Below the pieces are notes generated by a model. That model was not told where the DNA came from. It searched no databases and saw only the letters and a list, made by a program, of their open reading frames with translations. DNA of 64,000 nt from Rhodocyclaceae bacterium (lineage in GTDB: Bacteria > Pseudomonadota > Gammaproteobacteria > Burkholderiales > Rhodocyclaceae). The stretch spans positions 62,001 to 126,000 of the forward strand of contig JADJAS010000003.1 of assembly GCA_016704145.1 (NCBI GenBank). Reading direction: 5' to 3'. How positions within the stretch are numbered: the first letter of the stretch is position 1; every line of letters starts with the position of its first letter. Of this stretch, positions 19,686-30,249 are shown one piece after another. The translations under genes and the position numbers were made by a program.

Positions 19686-20730
19686 CTGATTAGCCACAAT
19701 GTTCAGCCGCGCGCAAGAATCGCTCGGGACGAGCCGTGGTAGCCACGGCAGCAACCAAGAGGCGCTTCAGGATAGACGACAGATCGAACCGGCGATTGAA
19801 CCGATACTGGACTTCAGCAAGATACCGATGCGCATACTTAGCGAAATCGAAGGCATGGTAGGTACCCGAGTAGGCGGTCTTGAGATTGCCGAGGAAGGTA
19901 TTCACTGCGCGGAATTGCTCCAGCTTGACGCAGGCGGGGCCGCCACCAGTAACAATGCGCTCCTGGGTGGCGCCGGCCGCGGTGACGGCGCGGAAGCACC
20001 ACAGACCATCCGACACCACGTGGACCGATGCGGACAGTGCCGTCTTCGCCCAGTCGGTGATCGCCTCCTTGGTGAATTCCAGCTTCTTCAGGCAGACCTT
20101 CAGTGGGTTGCCGGTCTCGGTGGTCTGCACGGCGGCAATGAACGATACCTTGTTCTCCGAACCGCGCCCGCTCTTTCCGCCAGGCAGTTCGCCGCCCAGG
20201 TAGGCATCGTCGATCTCGACCCGGCCATCCAGTTGGCGATCCGCCTCCCGCTCGCTCATCACCTGCATCAACTTGTGCTTGAGCAGCCAGGCGGTCTTGT
20301 ACCGCACACCGAGGTGGCGCTTGAGTTCCAGCGCCGAGACATTGTTCTTGGCCTGGGTCAGCAGATGCATCGCCAGGAACCAGGTCGTCAGCGGCAACTT
20401 CGTGGACTCGAACACCGTCCCGCACATTACCGTCGTCTGCTCCCGGCACGACGCACATTGCCAGTACCGCAGTCCCTTGCGCTCGAACGTGTAATGGCGC
20501 CTGTCTTTGCATTCGGGGCAAACGAACCCATTCGGCCAGCGCAGCGCAACAACCGCAGCGTGGCATTTCTCCTCCGTCCCGTAGCGCTCCATGAATTGCG
20601 CCATCGACAATCCCTTCTGAAACTGCACCCGGTTGATCCCCATCGCGCATCCCCTTCGGACAAGACGCGCCCATTTTTCACCCCGGCAGGCTCGCCAAAT
20701 GAGCCTTCTGAATATTGTGGCTAATCAGCA
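19686..20730 (-). mobile_element. IS1595-family insertion sequence
   Basis: The element is bounded by 15-bp inverted ends, CTGATTAGCCACAAT at 19686-19700 and its complement at 20714-20728. It is flanked by the 8-bp repeats GCGGTTAC (19678-19685) and GCGGTTAT (20731-20738), one mismatch, matching the 8-bp target duplication expected for this family. It carries one transposase gene on the minus strand and sits between rluB and a decayed ISAs1-type transposase. Confidence 0.85.
19690..20643 (-). CDS. IS1595-family transposase (ISXO2-like)
   Basis: The 317-residue transposase has an N-terminal zinc ribbon (CPECKDRRHY with a second pair CASC) and a DDE-type core: first Asp in VEIDDAYLGGELPGGKSGRGSENK, second in HVVSDGLW, and the conserved HRYLAEVQYRFNRRF near the C-terminus. 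Length and motifs are intact, so it may be active. The stop codon lies in the left inverted end. The family moves by DDE chemistry with 8-bp duplications. Confidence 0.92.
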   Translation of the reverse strand: MGINRVQFQKGLSMAQFMERYGTEEKCHAAVVALRWPNGFVCPECKDRRHYTFERKGLRYWQCASCREQTTVMCGTVFESTKLPLTTWFLAMHLLTQAKNNVSALELKRHLGVRYKTAWLLKHKLMQVMSEREADRQLDGRVEIDDAYLGGELPGGKSGRGSENKVSFIAAVQTTETGNPLKVCLKKLEFTKEAITDWAKTALSASVHVVSDGLWCFRAVTAAGATQERIVTGGGPACVKLEQFRAVNTFLGNLKTAYSGTYHAFDFAKYAHRYLAEVQYRFNRRFDLSSILKRLLVAAVATTARPERFLRAAEHCG

Positions 20731-20798
20731 GCGGTTATGACTGGGCTTGTGGACCCTGATTGAATCGGGTCTACTCTCGACTTTTGTTGGGGGTGGGA

Positions 20799-21543
20799 AT
20801 GACGCTGAGCGAAGCATTTGTGGAGTTGCCGGACCCGCGCACGGGACCGGCACAGCGGCACGATCTGGGGGAAATGATCCTGATGGCGCTGTGTGCGGTG
20901 CTGTGTGGTGCGGATAGCTGGGTGGATTGTGCCGAATGGGCGGAGGACAACGAAGCCTGGTTGAAACGCTATCTGGTCCTTGAACACGGCACGCCGTCCC
21001 ACGACACCTTTGGCCGGGTATTCCGCTTGCTGGACGCCCAGGTGTTCGAACGATGTTTCCGGGAGTGGATCGCAGGCCTCATTGGCGTCGTGGCGGGGGT
21101 AGTCGCCATCGACGGGAAGACCGCCTGTGGGTCACCGACCTGTCCGGGCTAAACCAGAAGCTCCGGGAACACTGGCCCAAGCTGGCCGGTGTTGGCATGA
21201 TCGAGCGACGGCGAGAAATCAACGGTACGGCCTCCAGGGAGCGCGCCTTCTACATCGGCAGCAAGGGTGTGACGACCGCCGAGTTTTTCGCCAAGGCGTC
21301 GCGCAGGCACTGGGGCTTCGAGAACAGCCTGCATTGGGTCTCGACGTCACGTTCCGCGAGGATGACTGCCGTATCCGCAAAGACCACGCGCCCCACAATT
21401 TCGCCGCCCTGCGCAAGTTCGCCCTCGCCTTGCTGCGCCAGGACTCCCAGTATCCCAAGCGCAACCTCCGTTCTCGTCGCAAAACAGCAGACCGCCTACC
21501 TGACTATCGCGCTTCATTGCTCGGCCTCGCTCCGCTACGCTAA
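20799..21543 (+). pseudogene. Decayed ISAs1-family transposase
   Basis: The N-terminal part (20799-21152) reads MTLSEAFVELPDPRTGPAQRHDLGEMILMALCAVLCGADSW and on to VVAIDGKTAC, typical of ISAs1/H-repeat transposases. The frame then breaks. A shifted frame gives WVTDLSGLNQ and GVTTAEFFAKASRRHWGFENSLHW, and another gives LDVTFREDDCRIRKDHAPHNFAALRKFALALL. About 100 residues that normally lie between DGKT and the WVTDL-like part are missing, so it has both an internal deletion and frameshifts. It cannot make a working enzyme. The sequence AATGCGATTGCCCTGA at about 21544-21559 may be its right end (inference). Confidence 0.85.
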
Positions 21544-21574
21544 ATGCGATTGCCCTGAAAAATCCGCAACCTGA

Positions 21575-21604
21575 TTGAGCGAATGATCGAGATATTGTTA
21601 TAAT
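21575..21604 (+). promoter_or_regulatory. Predicted promoter of the rimP-nusA-infB operon
   Basis: A sigma-70-like pair: TTGAGC at 21575-21580 and TATAAT at 21599-21604 with an 18-bp spacer. It lies directly after the IS remnant and about 110 bp before rimP. A near-identical pair precedes rpsO. Confidence 0.6.
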
Positions 21605-21664
21605 TATTTGGTTATTCAAGAACCATTCTGAGTGAGCGCGGACGGCACCAGCAGGGTGGTTAAT

Positions 21665-21692
21665 AGAAAATGGGCAGCAGTGCCCATTTTTT
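21665..21692 (+). terminator. Terminator-like hairpin in the rimP leader (possible attenuator)
   Basis: AATGGGCA, a GCAG loop, then TGCCCATT followed by TTTTTG: a compact stem and T-run of intrinsic-terminator form, placed between the predicted promoter and rimP. It cannot end an upstream transcription unit, since only IS debris lies upstream, so leader attenuation (perhaps NusA-responsive) is the natural reading. That role is inferred. Confidence 0.6.
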
Positions 21693-21717
21693 GTTTGTGC
21701 CGACGGGATTGCTGTGA

Positions 21718-22155
21718 ATGCAACTGATTGAATTGATTGAAAATGCCGTAAGTGGACTCGGATATGAACTGGTCGATCTCGAAACCAGTCCGCGCGGCCG
21801 CCTGTTGCGTGTGTTCATCGACCGGTTGCCGAATCGGGGTACTGTCACCATCGATGACTGTACGGCGGTCAGCAATCAGTTGACTCGCCTCCTGACGGTG
21901 GAGAACGTCGATTACGATCGGCTCGAAGTATCGTCGCCCGGGCTCGATCGCGTCCTGAAAAAACCGGCGGACTGGCTGCGCTTCGCCGGCCAGGATGCGC
22001 AGTTCAAGCTGCGCGTGGCGATTGGCAACCAGAGGAATTTCGTCGGCCGAATTGTCGGTATCGAGGGCGATTCCGCGTTGGTGTCGATCGATGGCGAGGA
22101 GCGCAAGTTCCCGCTCGACGGGATCGACAAGGCCCGGCTGGTGCCAAGGTATTGA
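21718..22155 (+). CDS. rimP: Ribosome maturation factor RimP
   Basis: RimP assists late 30S subunit assembly. The 145 residues start [22 protein letters not shown], then [22 protein letters not shown] and [21 protein letters not shown], the family signature. It is first in the rimP-nusA-infB-rbfA-truB operon and should be controlled with it by the leader hairpin. The ATG at 21718 is immediately followed by conserved sequence. Confidence 0.95.
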   Translation: MQLIELIENAVSGLGYELVDLETSPRGRLLRVFIDRLPNRGTVTIDDCTAVSNQLTRLLTVENVDYDRLEVSSPGLDRVLKKPADWLRFAGQDAQFKLRVAIGNQRNFVGRIVGIEGDSALVSIDGEERKFPLDGIDKARLVPRY

Positions 22156-22177
22156 TAAATGCTGGAGGACTGAAAAG

Positions 22178-23659
22178 ATGAGCCGTGAATTGCTGCTGTT
22201 GGTCGATGCCCTGGCAAGGGAAAAGAACGTGGACAAGGATATCGTGTTCGCGGCGCTGGAACTTGCCCTTGCCTCGGCCACCAAGAAGCGTATCCATGAC
22301 GAAGCCGATGTTCGGGTCGAGATCGACCGGAATACCGGCGCCTTCGAGTCCTTCCGCCGCTGGCTGGTGCTGCCCGACGAGGAAGTCGAGATCCCGGCCC
22401 AGCACATTGGGCTGGCCGATGCCCGTGAAGATGATCCGGAAGTGCAGGTCGGTGATTACATCGAGGAAACGCTGGAACCCATCGACTTTGGCCGCATCGG
22501 CGCGCAGGCCGCGAAGCAGGTCATCCTGCAGAAGATTCGCGACGCCGAACGGGAACAGGTGCTCAACGATTTCCTCGAACGCAAGGAGCATCTGGTTACC
22601 GGAACGGTGAAGCGCATGGAGAAGGGCAATGCCATTGTCGAGGCCGGGCGCATCGAGGCATTACTGCCGCGCGACCAGATGATCCCCAAAGAGAATCTGC
22701 GCCCCGGCGACCGGGTTCGCGCCTGGCTGAAGAAGATCGACCGCGCGGCCCGCGGACCGCAGTTGATCCTTTCGCGCACCGCACCCGAATTCATCATGAA
22801 GCTGTTCGAGCTCGAGGTTCCCGAGATCGAGGACGGTTTGCTCGAGATCAAGTCGGCGGCGCGCGATCCGGGCATCCGCGCCAAGATCGCGGTCAAGTCG
22901 AACGATCAGCGGGTCGACCCGATCGGCACCTGCGTCGGTATGCGCGGCTCGCGCGTCACCGCGGTCACCAACGAACTGGCCGGCGAGCGTGTCGACATCG
23001 TGCTTTGGTCCCAGGACCCCGCCCAGTTCGTCATTGGCGCACTGGCGCCCGCCGAGGTCAGCTCCATCGTCGTCGATGAGGAGAAGCACGCCATGGACGT
23101 CGTCGTCAACGAGGACAACCTCGCCATTGCCATCGGCCGCGGCGGCCAGAACGTGCGCCTAGCGTCGGAGCTTACCGGCTGGACGATCAATCTGATGACG
23201 GTGGAAGAGTCGCAACAGAAGCAGGAAACCGAGACTGCTTCGATCAGACAGTTGTTCATGGAAAAGCTCGACGTGGACGAGGAGGTCGCGGACATCCTGA
23301 TCCAGGAAGGCTTTTCGACCCTCGAAGAGGTTGCCTACGTTCCGCTGGCTGAAATGCTCGAGATCGATGCCTTCGACGAGGCGACGGTCAACGAGTTGCG
23401 CGATCGTGCCCGCAACGTGCTGCTCACCGAAGCGATCGTCGACGAGGAGCACCTGGAAAAAGTCGCCGAGGACATGCTGGAGCTGGAGGGCATGGACAAG
23501 GCACTCGCGGCAAGGCTGGCCAAGAACGGCATTTGTACGCGCGATGACCTGGCGGATCTTGCCGTCGATGAGCTGACGGAAATATCCGGCATCGACGACG
23601 ATCGCGCGAAGGATCTGATCACCAAGGCCCGCGCCCATTGGTTCGCGGAACAGCAGTAA
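22178..23659 (+). CDS. nusA: Transcription termination/antitermination factor NusA
   Basis: NusA binds elongating RNA polymerase and modulates pausing, termination and antitermination. The 493 residues contain the N-terminal polymerase-binding domain ([24 protein letters not shown]), an S1 domain (about 130-200), two KH domains ([26 protein letters not shown] and [19 protein letters not shown]), and two acidic C-terminal repeats ending at residue 493, as in E. coli-type NusA. GGAGG lies upstream of the ATG at 22178. It could autoregulate through the leader hairpin. Confidence 0.96.
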   Translation: MSRELLLLVDALAREKNVDKDIVFAALELALASATKKRIHDEADVRVEIDRNTGAFESFRRWLVLPDEEVEIPAQHIGLADAREDDPEVQVGDYIEETLEPIDFGRIGAQAAKQVILQKIRDAEREQVLNDFLERKEHLVTGTVKRMEKGNAIVEAGRIEALLPRDQMIPKENLRPGDRVRAWLKKIDRAARGPQLILSRTAPEFIMKLFELEVPEIEDGLLEIKSAARDPGIRAKIAVKSNDQRVDPIGTCVGMRGSRVTAVTNELAGERVDIVLWSQDPAQFVIGALAPAEVSSIVVDEEKHAMDVVVNEDNLAIAIGRGGQNVRLASELTGWTINLMTVEESQQKQETETASIRQLFMEKLDVDEEVADILIQEGFSTLEEVAYVPLAEMLEIDAFDEATVNELRDRARNVLLTEAIVDEEHLEKVAEDMLELEGMDKALAARLAKNGICTRDDLADLAVDELTEISGIDDDRAKDLITKARAHWFAEQQ

Positions 23660-23675
23660 TGGGGGAGGCCTCAAT

Positions 23676-26255
23676 ATGGCACAGATGAATGTCGCCCAAT
23701 TTGCCGCCGAGCTGAAGATGCCAGCGACGGCGCTTCTAGAGCAGTTGGCTAAGGCCGGTGTCGGCAAGCAGACCTCGAACGACGCGTTGAGCGAACAGGA
23801 CAAGGCTCGTCTGCTTGACTACTTGCGCAAGGCACATGGCGAGACGGCGGCCAAGGCCAAGATCACGCTGACGCGCAAGCAGACCACGGAAATCAAGGCG
23901 ACCGATGCCAGCGGCAAGGCGCGCACCGTTCAGGTCGAGGTGCGCAAGAAGCGGGTTTTCGTCAAGCGCGACGCGGAAGCCCCGGCGGAATCCGCGCCAG
24001 CGGCAGCGCCGGCTCCAGTCCTGGTTCCGGAAGTGGTGGCACCGGCGCCCGCGCCAGCAAGTTCCCCCGTGATCGACAAGGAACAGATGGCCTTGCGCGA
24101 GGCAGAAGCCAGGCGTCAAGCGGAACTGGCTGCAATACAGGCAGCGGAACTCAAGGAAAAGCAGGAACGCGAAGCACGTGCCAAGGCGGAAGCCGAGGCC
24201 CGGCTGGCGCAACAACAGGCCGAAATGGCGCAGAAGGCCGCCGCCGAGCAGGCCAAGGCCGATGCCGGCGTCAGCGGCACCCTGCACAAGCCGGCCGGCA
24301 AGCCCGGCGAAGAGGCCAAGAAACCTGGCGCCAAGAAGGGGCCCGGTGGCACGTGGAAGGACGATGCGGCCAAGAGGCGCGGCATCAAGACGCGTGGCGA
24401 TGCGGCCGGTGGCGCGGGCGGCTGGCGCGGCGGCCCGCGCGGCCGGTCGGGTGGCCGGCATCACGAGGATGCTGCGGCCGCGCAGGCGGCGGAGTTCATT
24501 GTCCGCGACGTGCATGTGCCGGAAACCGTCAGCGTCGCCGATCTTGCCCACAAGATGGCAGTCAAGGCCGCCGAGGTCATCAAGGTGCTGATGAAAATGG
24601 GCATGATGGTGACCATCAACCAGCACCTCGATCAGGAAACCGCGATGATCGTGGTCGAGGAGATGGGCCACAAGGCCATCGCCGCCAAGCTGGACGACCC
24701 CGATGCCTTCCTCGCCGAAGCTGTCGAACACAAGGACGCCGAGGCGGTGCAGCGCGCCCCCGTGGTGACCGTGATGGGCCACGTCGACCATGGCAAGACG
24801 TCCTTGCTCGACTATATCCGGCGCGCCAAGGTCGCCGCCGGCGAGGCAGGCGGCATCACACAACACATCGGCGCCTACCATGTCGAAACGCCGCGCGGCA
24901 TGGTCACCTTCCTCGACACGCCGGGCCACGAGGCATTCACGGCCATGCGGGCGCGCGGCGCCAAGGCGACCGACATCGTCATCCTGGTGGTGGCCGCCGA
25001 CGACGGCGTCATGCCGCAGACCAAGGAAGCCATTCACCATGCCAAGGCGGCCGAGGTGCCGCTGGTGGTCGCGGTAAACAAGATCGACAAGCCGGCCGCC
25101 AACCCGGATCGCGTGCGCCAGGAACTGATCGCCGAGGGCGTCGTGCCCGAAGAGTACGGCGGTGACTCGCCTTTCGTGCCGGTTTCCGCCAAGACCGGGC
25201 AGGGCATCGACGATCTGCTCGAACAGGTATTGCTGCAGGCGGAGGTGCTGGAACTGACCGCGCCGCGCGACGTGCCGGCCAAGGGCCTGATCATCGAGGC
25301 GCGCCTCGACAAGGGCAAGGGGCCGGTGGCGACCATCCTCGTGCAGTCCGGGACGCTGAAGCGTGGCGATGTGCTGCTCGCCGGCCAGGTGTTCGGCCGC
25401 GTGCGTGCCATGCTCGACGAGAACGGCAAGCCGGTCGACGAGGCCGGGCCGTCGATTCCGGTCGAGATCCAGGGCCTGTCCGATGTGCCGGGCGCGGGCG
25501 ACGAGGCGATGGTCATCGTCGATGAGCGCAAGGCGCGCGAGATCGCGCTGTTCAGACAGGGCAAGTTCCGCGATGTGCGGCTGGCCAAGCAGCAAGCCGC
25601 CAAGCTAGAAAACATGTTCGAACAGATGGGCGAGGGCGAATCGAAGCAGCTGGCGCTCATCATCAAGGCTGACGTCCAAGGTTCGCAGGAAGCGCTGGTT
25701 CATGCGCTGACCAAGCTCTCCACCGGCGAAGTGAAGGTGAACGTCATCCACGCGGCGGTCGGCGGCATCACCGAATCCGACGTCAACCTCGCCGAGGCAT
25801 CGAAAGCCGTCATCATCGGCTTCAACACCCGCGCCGACGCCGGTGCGCGCAAGGCCGCCGAGAGCTTTGGCGTCGATATCCGCTACTACAACATCATTTA
25901 CGACGCGGTCGATGAAGTGAAGGCCGCGATGTCGGGCATGTTGTCGCCGGAAAAGAAGGAGAACGTCCTCGGCCAGGTCGAGATCCGACAGGTCTTCCGC
26001 ATCTCCAAGGTCGGCGCCGTTGCTGGCTGCATGGTGCTTTCCGGGATCGTCAAGCGCAATGCCATGGTGCGGGTGCTGCGCGACAACGTGGTCGTTCATA
26101 CCGGCGAGCTGGATTCACTGAAGCGCTACAAGGACGATGTGCGCGAGGTCAAGGAAGGCTTCGAGTGTGGTCTCAACCTGAAAAATTTCAACGACATCAA
26201 GGAAGGCGACCAACTGGAGGTCTTCGAGATCCAGGAAGTCGCGCGGACGCTGTAA
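23676..26255 (+). CDS. infB: Translation initiation factor IF-2
   Basis: IF-2 is the GTPase that brings fMet-tRNA to the 30S subunit and joins the 50S. The 859 residues include an N-terminal IF2_N domain ([28 protein letters not shown]), a long charged Ala/Lys/Glu-rich linker with a Gly/Arg-rich patch near 230-265, a second IF2_N domain ([24 protein letters not shown]), and the G domain: GHVDHGKT at about residues 368-375, [13 protein letters not shown]-terminal domains end [12 protein letters not shown]. It lies 17 bp after nusA. Confidence 0.97.
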   Translation: MAQMNVAQFAAELKMPATALLEQLAKAGVGKQTSNDALSEQDKARLLDYLRKAHGETAAKAKITLTRKQTTEIKATDASGKARTVQVEVRKKRVFVKRDAEAPAESAPAAAPAPVLVPEVVAPAPAPASSPVIDKEQMALREAEARRQAELAAIQAAELKEKQEREARAKAEAEARLAQQQAEMAQKAAAEQAKADAGVSGTLHKPAGKPGEEAKKPGAKKGPGGTWKDDAAKRRGIKTRGDAAGGAGGWRGGPRGRSGGRHHEDAAAAQAAEFIVRDVHVPETVSVADLAHKMAVKAAEVIKVLMKMGMMVTINQHLDQETAMIVVEEMGHKAIAAKLDDPDAFLAEAVEHKDAEAVQRAPVVTVMGHVDHGKTSLLDYIRRAKVAAGEAGGITQHIGAYHVETPRGMVTFLDTPGHEAFTAMRARGAKATDIVILVVAADDGVMPQTKEAIHHAKAAEVPLVVAVNKIDKPAANPDRVRQELIAEGVVPEEYGGDSPFVPVSAKTGQGIDDLLEQVLLQAEVLELTAPRDVPAKGLIIEARLDKGKGPVATILVQSGTLKRGDVLLAGQVFGRVRAMLDENGKPVDEAGPSIPVEIQGLSDVPGAGDEAMVIVDERKAREIALFRQGKFRDVRLAKQQAAKLENMFEQMGEGESKQLALIIKADVQGSQEALVHALTKLSTGEVKVNVIHAAVGGITESDVNLAEASKAVIIGFNTRADAGARKAAESFGVDIRYYNIIYDAVDEVKAAMSGMLSPEKKENVLGQVEIRQVFRISKVGAVAGCMVLSGIVKRNAMVRVLRDNVVVHTGELDSLKRYKDDVREVKEGFECGLNLKNFNDIKEGDQLEVFEIQEVARTL

Positions 26256-26258
26256 GGC

Positions 26259-26636
26259 ATGCCGAAGGAGTTCTCCCGGTCCAGCCGGGTTTCGGAGCAG
26301 ATCCATCGCGAGCTCTCCGAAATGATCCGGCTGGAACTGAAGGATCCGCGTCTGTCGGCCGGCGTCAGCCTGGTTACGATCACCGATGTCGAGGTGACGC
26401 CCGATTACGCTCACGCCAAGATCTTCTACACGTCGCTCGCCGGCGAGGATCATCGGCCGGAAATCGAGCGGGGCTTGCGCCACGCGGCCGGTTTCCTGCG
26501 CCGGGAACTGGGACGGCGCATCCGCATCCATCACATTCCCGAGCTCCATTTCATCTACGACGCTTCCGTGGAGCGCGGCACGCGGCTGTCGCAGCTGATT
26601 GACGAGGTGATGAAGTCGGACAAACCGGGTGAATAA
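26259..26636 (+). CDS. rbfA: Ribosome-binding factor A
   Basis: RbfA is a KH-fold 30S maturation and cold-adaptation factor. The 125 residues include RVSEQIHRELSEMIRLELKDPRLS, VTITDVEVTPDYAHAKIFYTSL and the C-terminal ELHFIYDASVERGTRLSQLIDEV. It starts three bases after infB and overlaps truB by 8 nt. Confidence 0.96.
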   Translation: MPKEFSRSSRVSEQIHRELSEMIRLELKDPRLSAGVSLVTITDVEVTPDYAHAKIFYTSLAGEDHRPEIERGLRHAAGFLRRELGRRIRIHHIPELHFIYDASVERGTRLSQLIDEVMKSDKPGE

Positions 26637-27558
26637 GGCCCGGCGGCCGCCGAGGCGGCAAGTCGATGGCGTCCTCTTGCTCGACAAGCCGGCGGGAATC
26701 ACCTCCAACACCGCGCTACAGAAGGCTCGCTGGCTGTTCAACGCGGCCAAAGCCGGCCATACCGGCACGCTCGATCCGATGGCCACCGGCCTGCTGCCGC
26801 TCTGCTTCGGCGAGGCGACCAAGTTCGCCGGCGAACTGCTCGACGCCGACAAGTCCTATCGCGCCACTCTCAAGCTCGGCGTGACCACCGACAGCGCCGA
26901 CGCCGACGGGGCGGTGCTGATGACGCGCCCAGTGTCCGTGACGAACGCGCTATGGCGTGCCGCCACGGCTGACTTTCGCGGCGAGATCGAGCAACTGCCG
27001 CCTATGCATTCGGCATTGAAGCGCGGCGGCATACCGCTCTACGAATTTGCCCGCGCCGGCGTCGTGGTGGATCGCCAGCCGCGCCGCGTCACCATCCATC
27101 GCTTCGAGACGGTGTCGTTCGCCGGCGACGAGGCGACCATCGACGTCGATTGCAGCAAGGGCACCTACATCCGCACGCTGGCGGCGGACATCGGTGAGCG
27201 GCTTGGCTGTGGTGCGCACCTCACCGCGCTGCGGCGCACGCACATTGGCGAATTGGACCTGTCGGCCGCCGTCACGCTCGACCAGTTGGAAACCATGACC
27301 TTGCCTGAGCGCGATCTTCGGCTGGCGCCGGCCGATGCCCTGCTGGGCGACCTGCCCCGGGTGACATTGGAGGAACGCGGGACGGCGCGCGTGCTGCACG
27401 GACAGGGGGTTCGTCACGACGGAGAACCGGGCGGCCGCTTTCGGCTGTATGGCGCCGATGGCGCATTCCTCGGCGTTGGGCTGATGTCCGCCGATGGCTG
27501 GTTGAACCCGCGCCGGCTGGTCGCCGCGGACCAAGGCCAAATTCAAGAAAATCCTTGA
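26629..27558 (+). CDS. truB: tRNA pseudouridine(55) synthase TruB
   Basis: TruB makes pseudouridine 55 in the T loop of tRNAs and helps tRNA folding. The 309 residues include GVLLLDKPAGITSN, the catalytic GHTGTLDPMATGLLPLCFGEATKF (nucleophilic Asp), YRATLKLGVTTDSADADG, and a PUA-like C-terminus. It begins with GTG at 26629 inside the end of rbfA. A perfect copy of the 23-bp motif is inside, encoding WRAATADF. Confidence 0.95.
   Translation: MNKARRPPRRQVDGVLLLDKPAGITSNTALQKARWLFNAAKAGHTGTLDPMATGLLPLCFGEATKFAGELLDADKSYRATLKLGVTTDSADADGAVLMTRPVSVTNALWRAATADFRGEIEQLPPMHSALKRGGIPLYEFARAGVVVDRQPRRVTIHRFETVSFAGDEATIDVDCSKGTYIRTLAADIGERLGCGAHLTALRRTHIGELDLSAAVTLDQLETMTLPERDLRLAPADALLGDLPRVTLEERGTARVLHGQGVRHDGEPGGRFRLYGADGAFLGVGLMSADGWLNPRRLVAADQGQIQENP
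26954..26976 (+). repeat. Dispersed 23-bp motif, perfect copy
   Basis: Perfect copy inside truB, encoding RAATADF in the gene frame. Confidence 0.7.
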
Positions 27559-27564
27559 AATTCC

Positions 27565-27594
27565 TTGAGCTTGGCGCGGTCGCGCGGCTATAAT
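27565..27594 (+). promoter_or_regulatory. Predicted rpsO promoter
   Basis: TTGAGC (27565-27570), 18-bp spacer, TATAAT (27589-27594), just after truB and about 95 bp before rpsO. Confidence 0.6.
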
Positions 27595-27688
27595 GCGCGC
27601 CTTCGTTCAATCGCGAACGGGCATGGCGCAGGGCTCTATCAAACCGGGGCGGCGCCCAGTTCATCAACCAGTGTTTGAGAGATAACAA

Positions 27689-27958
27689 ATGGCCATCAAT
27701 ACCTCCCAGAAGGCGCAGATTGTCGCCGATTACCAGCGTGGCAAGGGCGACACCGGTTCGCCCGAAGTGCAGGTCGCGCTGCTGACCGCCCGCATCAACG
27801 ACCTCACCGGTCACTTCAAGGAACACGTCAAGGATCACCATTCCCGTCGCGGCTTGCTAAAGATGGTCAGCCAGCGCCGCAAGCTGCTCGACTACCTGAA
27901 GCGCACCAACGCCGACAGCTATCGTGCGCTGATCGAGCGTCTCGGCCTGCGCAAGTAA
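27689..27958 (+). CDS. rpsO: 30S ribosomal protein S15
   Basis: The 89-residue S15, a primary 16S rRNA-binding protein of the 30S platform, contains the conserved core [57 protein letters not shown] precedes the ATG. In E. coli S15 represses its own mRNA through a leader pseudoknot; the 95-nt leader here could hold one, though I did not resolve it. pnp follows after a strong hairpin. Confidence 0.98.
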   Translation: MAINTSQKAQIVADYQRGKGDTGSPEVQVALLTARINDLTGHFKEHVKDHHSRRGLLKMVSQRRKLLDYLKRTNADSYRALIERLGLRK

Positions 27959-28005
27959 TTCGCATGCCGGCTGCCCCCGAAATGCTCGCGGGCATACTCG
28001 AATAC

Positions 28006-28042
28006 GCCGGCGCGGCTTCCTGACAGCCGCGCCGGCTTTTCA
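28006..28042 (+). terminator. Hairpin between rpsO and pnp
   Basis: A perfect 12-bp stem, GCCGGCGCGGCT (28006-28017) with its complement (28025-28036), 7-nt loop, then TTTT. It has the form of a terminator, probably partial, separating rpsO from pnp. In E. coli this gap holds a terminator and RNase III sites through which PNPase autoregulates. Confidence 0.8.
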
Positions 28043-28060
28043 TTTCTGAAAGGATATTTT

Positions 28061-30175
28061 GTGCTGACACCGATCAAGAAGAGCTTTACCTATGGCACCC
28101 ACACGGTGACCATGGAAACCGGCGAGATTGCTCGCCAGGCCGCCGGTGCCGTGCTGGTCAACATGGACGACACCGTGGTCCTCGCCACCGTCGTCGCCAA
28201 GGGCGAAGCGAAGGCCGGCCAGGACTTCTTCCCGCTAACCGTCGATTACGTCGAGAAAGTCTACGCCGCCGGTCGCATTCCCGGCGGTTTCTTCAAGCGC
28301 GAAGGCCGTCCGTCCGAGAAAGAGACGCTGACTTCGCGCTTAATCGACCGGCCAATCCGCCCACTGTTCCCGGACGGTTTCTACAATGAAGTCCAGGTCA
28401 TCATCCACGTGCTGTCGTCGAATCCGGAAATCGATCCCGACATCCCGGCGCTGATCGGCGCTTCCGCGGCGCTGGCCATTTCGGGCATTCCCTTCAACGG
28501 TCCGATCGGTGCCGCGCGTGTCGGCTACATCAACGGCCAGTATGTGCTGTGTCCGACCAAGTCGCAACTGGCAGACACGCAACTCGATCTCGTCGTCGCC
28601 GGCACCGCTAGCGCCGTGCTGATGGTCGAATCCGAAGCGAAGCAGTTGTCCGAGGAAGTCATGCTCGGCGCCGTCGTCTTTGGCCACGACCAGATGCAGG
28701 CCGCCATCAATGCCATCAACGAACTGGTGGAAGTGGCCGGCAAGCCCGAGTGGCAGTGGCAGGCGCCGGCCAAGGACGAAGCGCTGATCGCCAGGGTGAC
28801 TGATCTGGCCGAAGCCGAACTGCGCGACGCCTATCGCATCACCAGCAAGCAGGCGCGCGTCGCCAAGTGCCGCGACGTGGCCAAGAAGGTCACCGATGCC
28901 TTGTGCAGCGGCGAGAATGCCCCGGATGCCATCCATGTCGGCAACCTGATTTTCGAACTGGAAGCCAAAATCGTTCGCAGCCAGATATTGAACGGCGAGC
29001 CGCGCATCGACGGCCGCGACACCCGCACCGTGCGCCCGCTCGCCGTGCGCACTGGCGTGCTGCCGCGTACCCACGGTTCCGCGCTGTTCACGCGTGGCGA
29101 AACTCAGGCGCTGGTCGTCGCCACGCTGGGCACCGGCCGCGACGAGCAGATCATTGATGCGCTGCAGGGCGAGTATCGCGACCGCTTCATGCTCCACTAC
29201 AACATGCCGCCTTTTGCCACCGGCGAGACCGGCCGTGTCGGTAGCCCCAAGCGCCGCGAAATCGGCCACGGCCGTCTGGCCAAGCGCGCCATCATCGCCG
29301 TACTGCCGTCTCCGGAGGAATTCGGTTACTCGATGCGCGTGGTCTCCGAGATCACCGAGTCGAACGGCTCCTCGTCGATGGCTTCCGTCTGCGGTGGCTC
29401 GCTGGCGCTGATGGACGCGGGTGTGCCGCTCAAGGCGCATGTCGCCGGTATCGCCATGGGCCTAATCAAGGAAGGCAACCGCTTCGCCGTGTTGACCGAC
29501 ATCCTCGGCGACGAAGATCACCTTGGCGATATGGACTTCAAGGTAGCGGGTACCGACAACGGTGTCACAGCGCTGCAGATGGACATCAAGATTCAGGGCA
29601 TCACCAAGGAAATCATGCAGGTGGCGCTGACGCAGGCCAAGGAAGCGCGCATGCATATCCTCGGCATCATGAAGGGTGCCGTGACCGGTCACCGCGAGGA
29701 AGTCTCGTCGTTCGCGCCGCGCATGTTTACCCTGAAGATCAATCCCGAGAAAATCCGCGACGTCATCGGCAAGGGCGGCGCCACCATCCGCGCGCTAACC
29801 GAGGAAACCGGTTGCGTGATCGACATCGAGGACGATGGCACGGTGACCATCGCTTCGGTGAATGCCGATGCCGCGCAAGTGGCGAAGAAGCGCATCGAGG
29901 ACATCACCGCCGAGGTCGAAGTCGGCAAGGTCTACGAGGGTCCGGTGCTGCGCCTGCTTGATTTCGGCGCCATCATCCAGGTGCTGCCGGGCAAGGACGG
30001 CCTGCTGCACATTTCGCAGATCGCCAACGAGCGTGTCAACGCGGTCGGTGACTACTTGAAGGAGGGGCAGGTGGTCAGAGTCAAGGTCATCGAGACCGAC
30101 GACAAGGGCCGCATTCGCTTGTCGATGAAGGCGCTGCTGGCGGAAGGGCAAGGGGAAGCGCCAGCCGGGCAGTGA
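28061..30175 (+). CDS. pnp: Polyribonucleotide nucleotidyltransferase (PNPase)
   Basis: PNPase is the phosphorolytic 3'-5' exoribonuclease of the RNA degradosome. The 704 residues contain two RNase PH-like domains (the second with [20 protein letters not shown] and [19 protein letters not shown]), a KH domain ([25 protein letters not shown]) and a C-terminal S1 domain ([33 protein letters not shown]). It starts with GTG at 28061 behind AAAGGA. The rpsO-pnp order is the usual one. Confidence 0.97.
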   Translation: MLTPIKKSFTYGTHTVTMETGEIARQAAGAVLVNMDDTVVLATVVAKGEAKAGQDFFPLTVDYVEKVYAAGRIPGGFFKREGRPSEKETLTSRLIDRPIRPLFPDGFYNEVQVIIHVLSSNPEIDPDIPALIGASAALAISGIPFNGPIGAARVGYINGQYVLCPTKSQLADTQLDLVVAGTASAVLMVESEAKQLSEEVMLGAVVFGHDQMQAAINAINELVEVAGKPEWQWQAPAKDEALIARVTDLAEAELRDAYRITSKQARVAKCRDVAKKVTDALCSGENAPDAIHVGNLIFELEAKIVRSQILNGEPRIDGRDTRTVRPLAVRTGVLPRTHGSALFTRGETQALVVATLGTGRDEQIIDALQGEYRDRFMLHYNMPPFATGETGRVGSPKRREIGHGRLAKRAIIAVLPSPEEFGYSMRVVSEITESNGSSSMASVCGGSLALMDAGVPLKAHVAGIAMGLIKEGNRFAVLTDILGDEDHLGDMDFKVAGTDNGVTALQMDIKIQGITKEIMQVALTQAKEARMHILGIMKGAVTGHREEVSSFAPRMFTLKINPEKIRDVIGKGGATIRALTEETGCVIDIEDDGTVTIASVNADAAQVAKKRIEDITAEVEVGKVYEGPVLRLLDFGAIIQVLPGKDGLLHISQIANERVNAVGDYLKEGQVVRVKVIETDDKGRIRLSMKALLAEGQGEAPAGQ

Positions 30176-30190
30176 GATCGTTCGGCACGC

Positions 30191-30230
30191 ACAACAAAAA
30201 AAGGACGCGCTAGCGTCCTTTTTTTGTTGT
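30191..30230. terminator. Bidirectional terminator between pnp and dksA
   Basis: A perfect 18-bp stem (30191-30208 with 30213-30230), GCTA loop, G/C-rich inner part GGACGC/GCGTCC, and A- and T-runs on the outer flanks, so it can end transcription of convergent pnp and dksA in both directions. Confidence 0.92.
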
Positions 30231-30249
30231 TGAGCGGCGGCGAGAAGGC

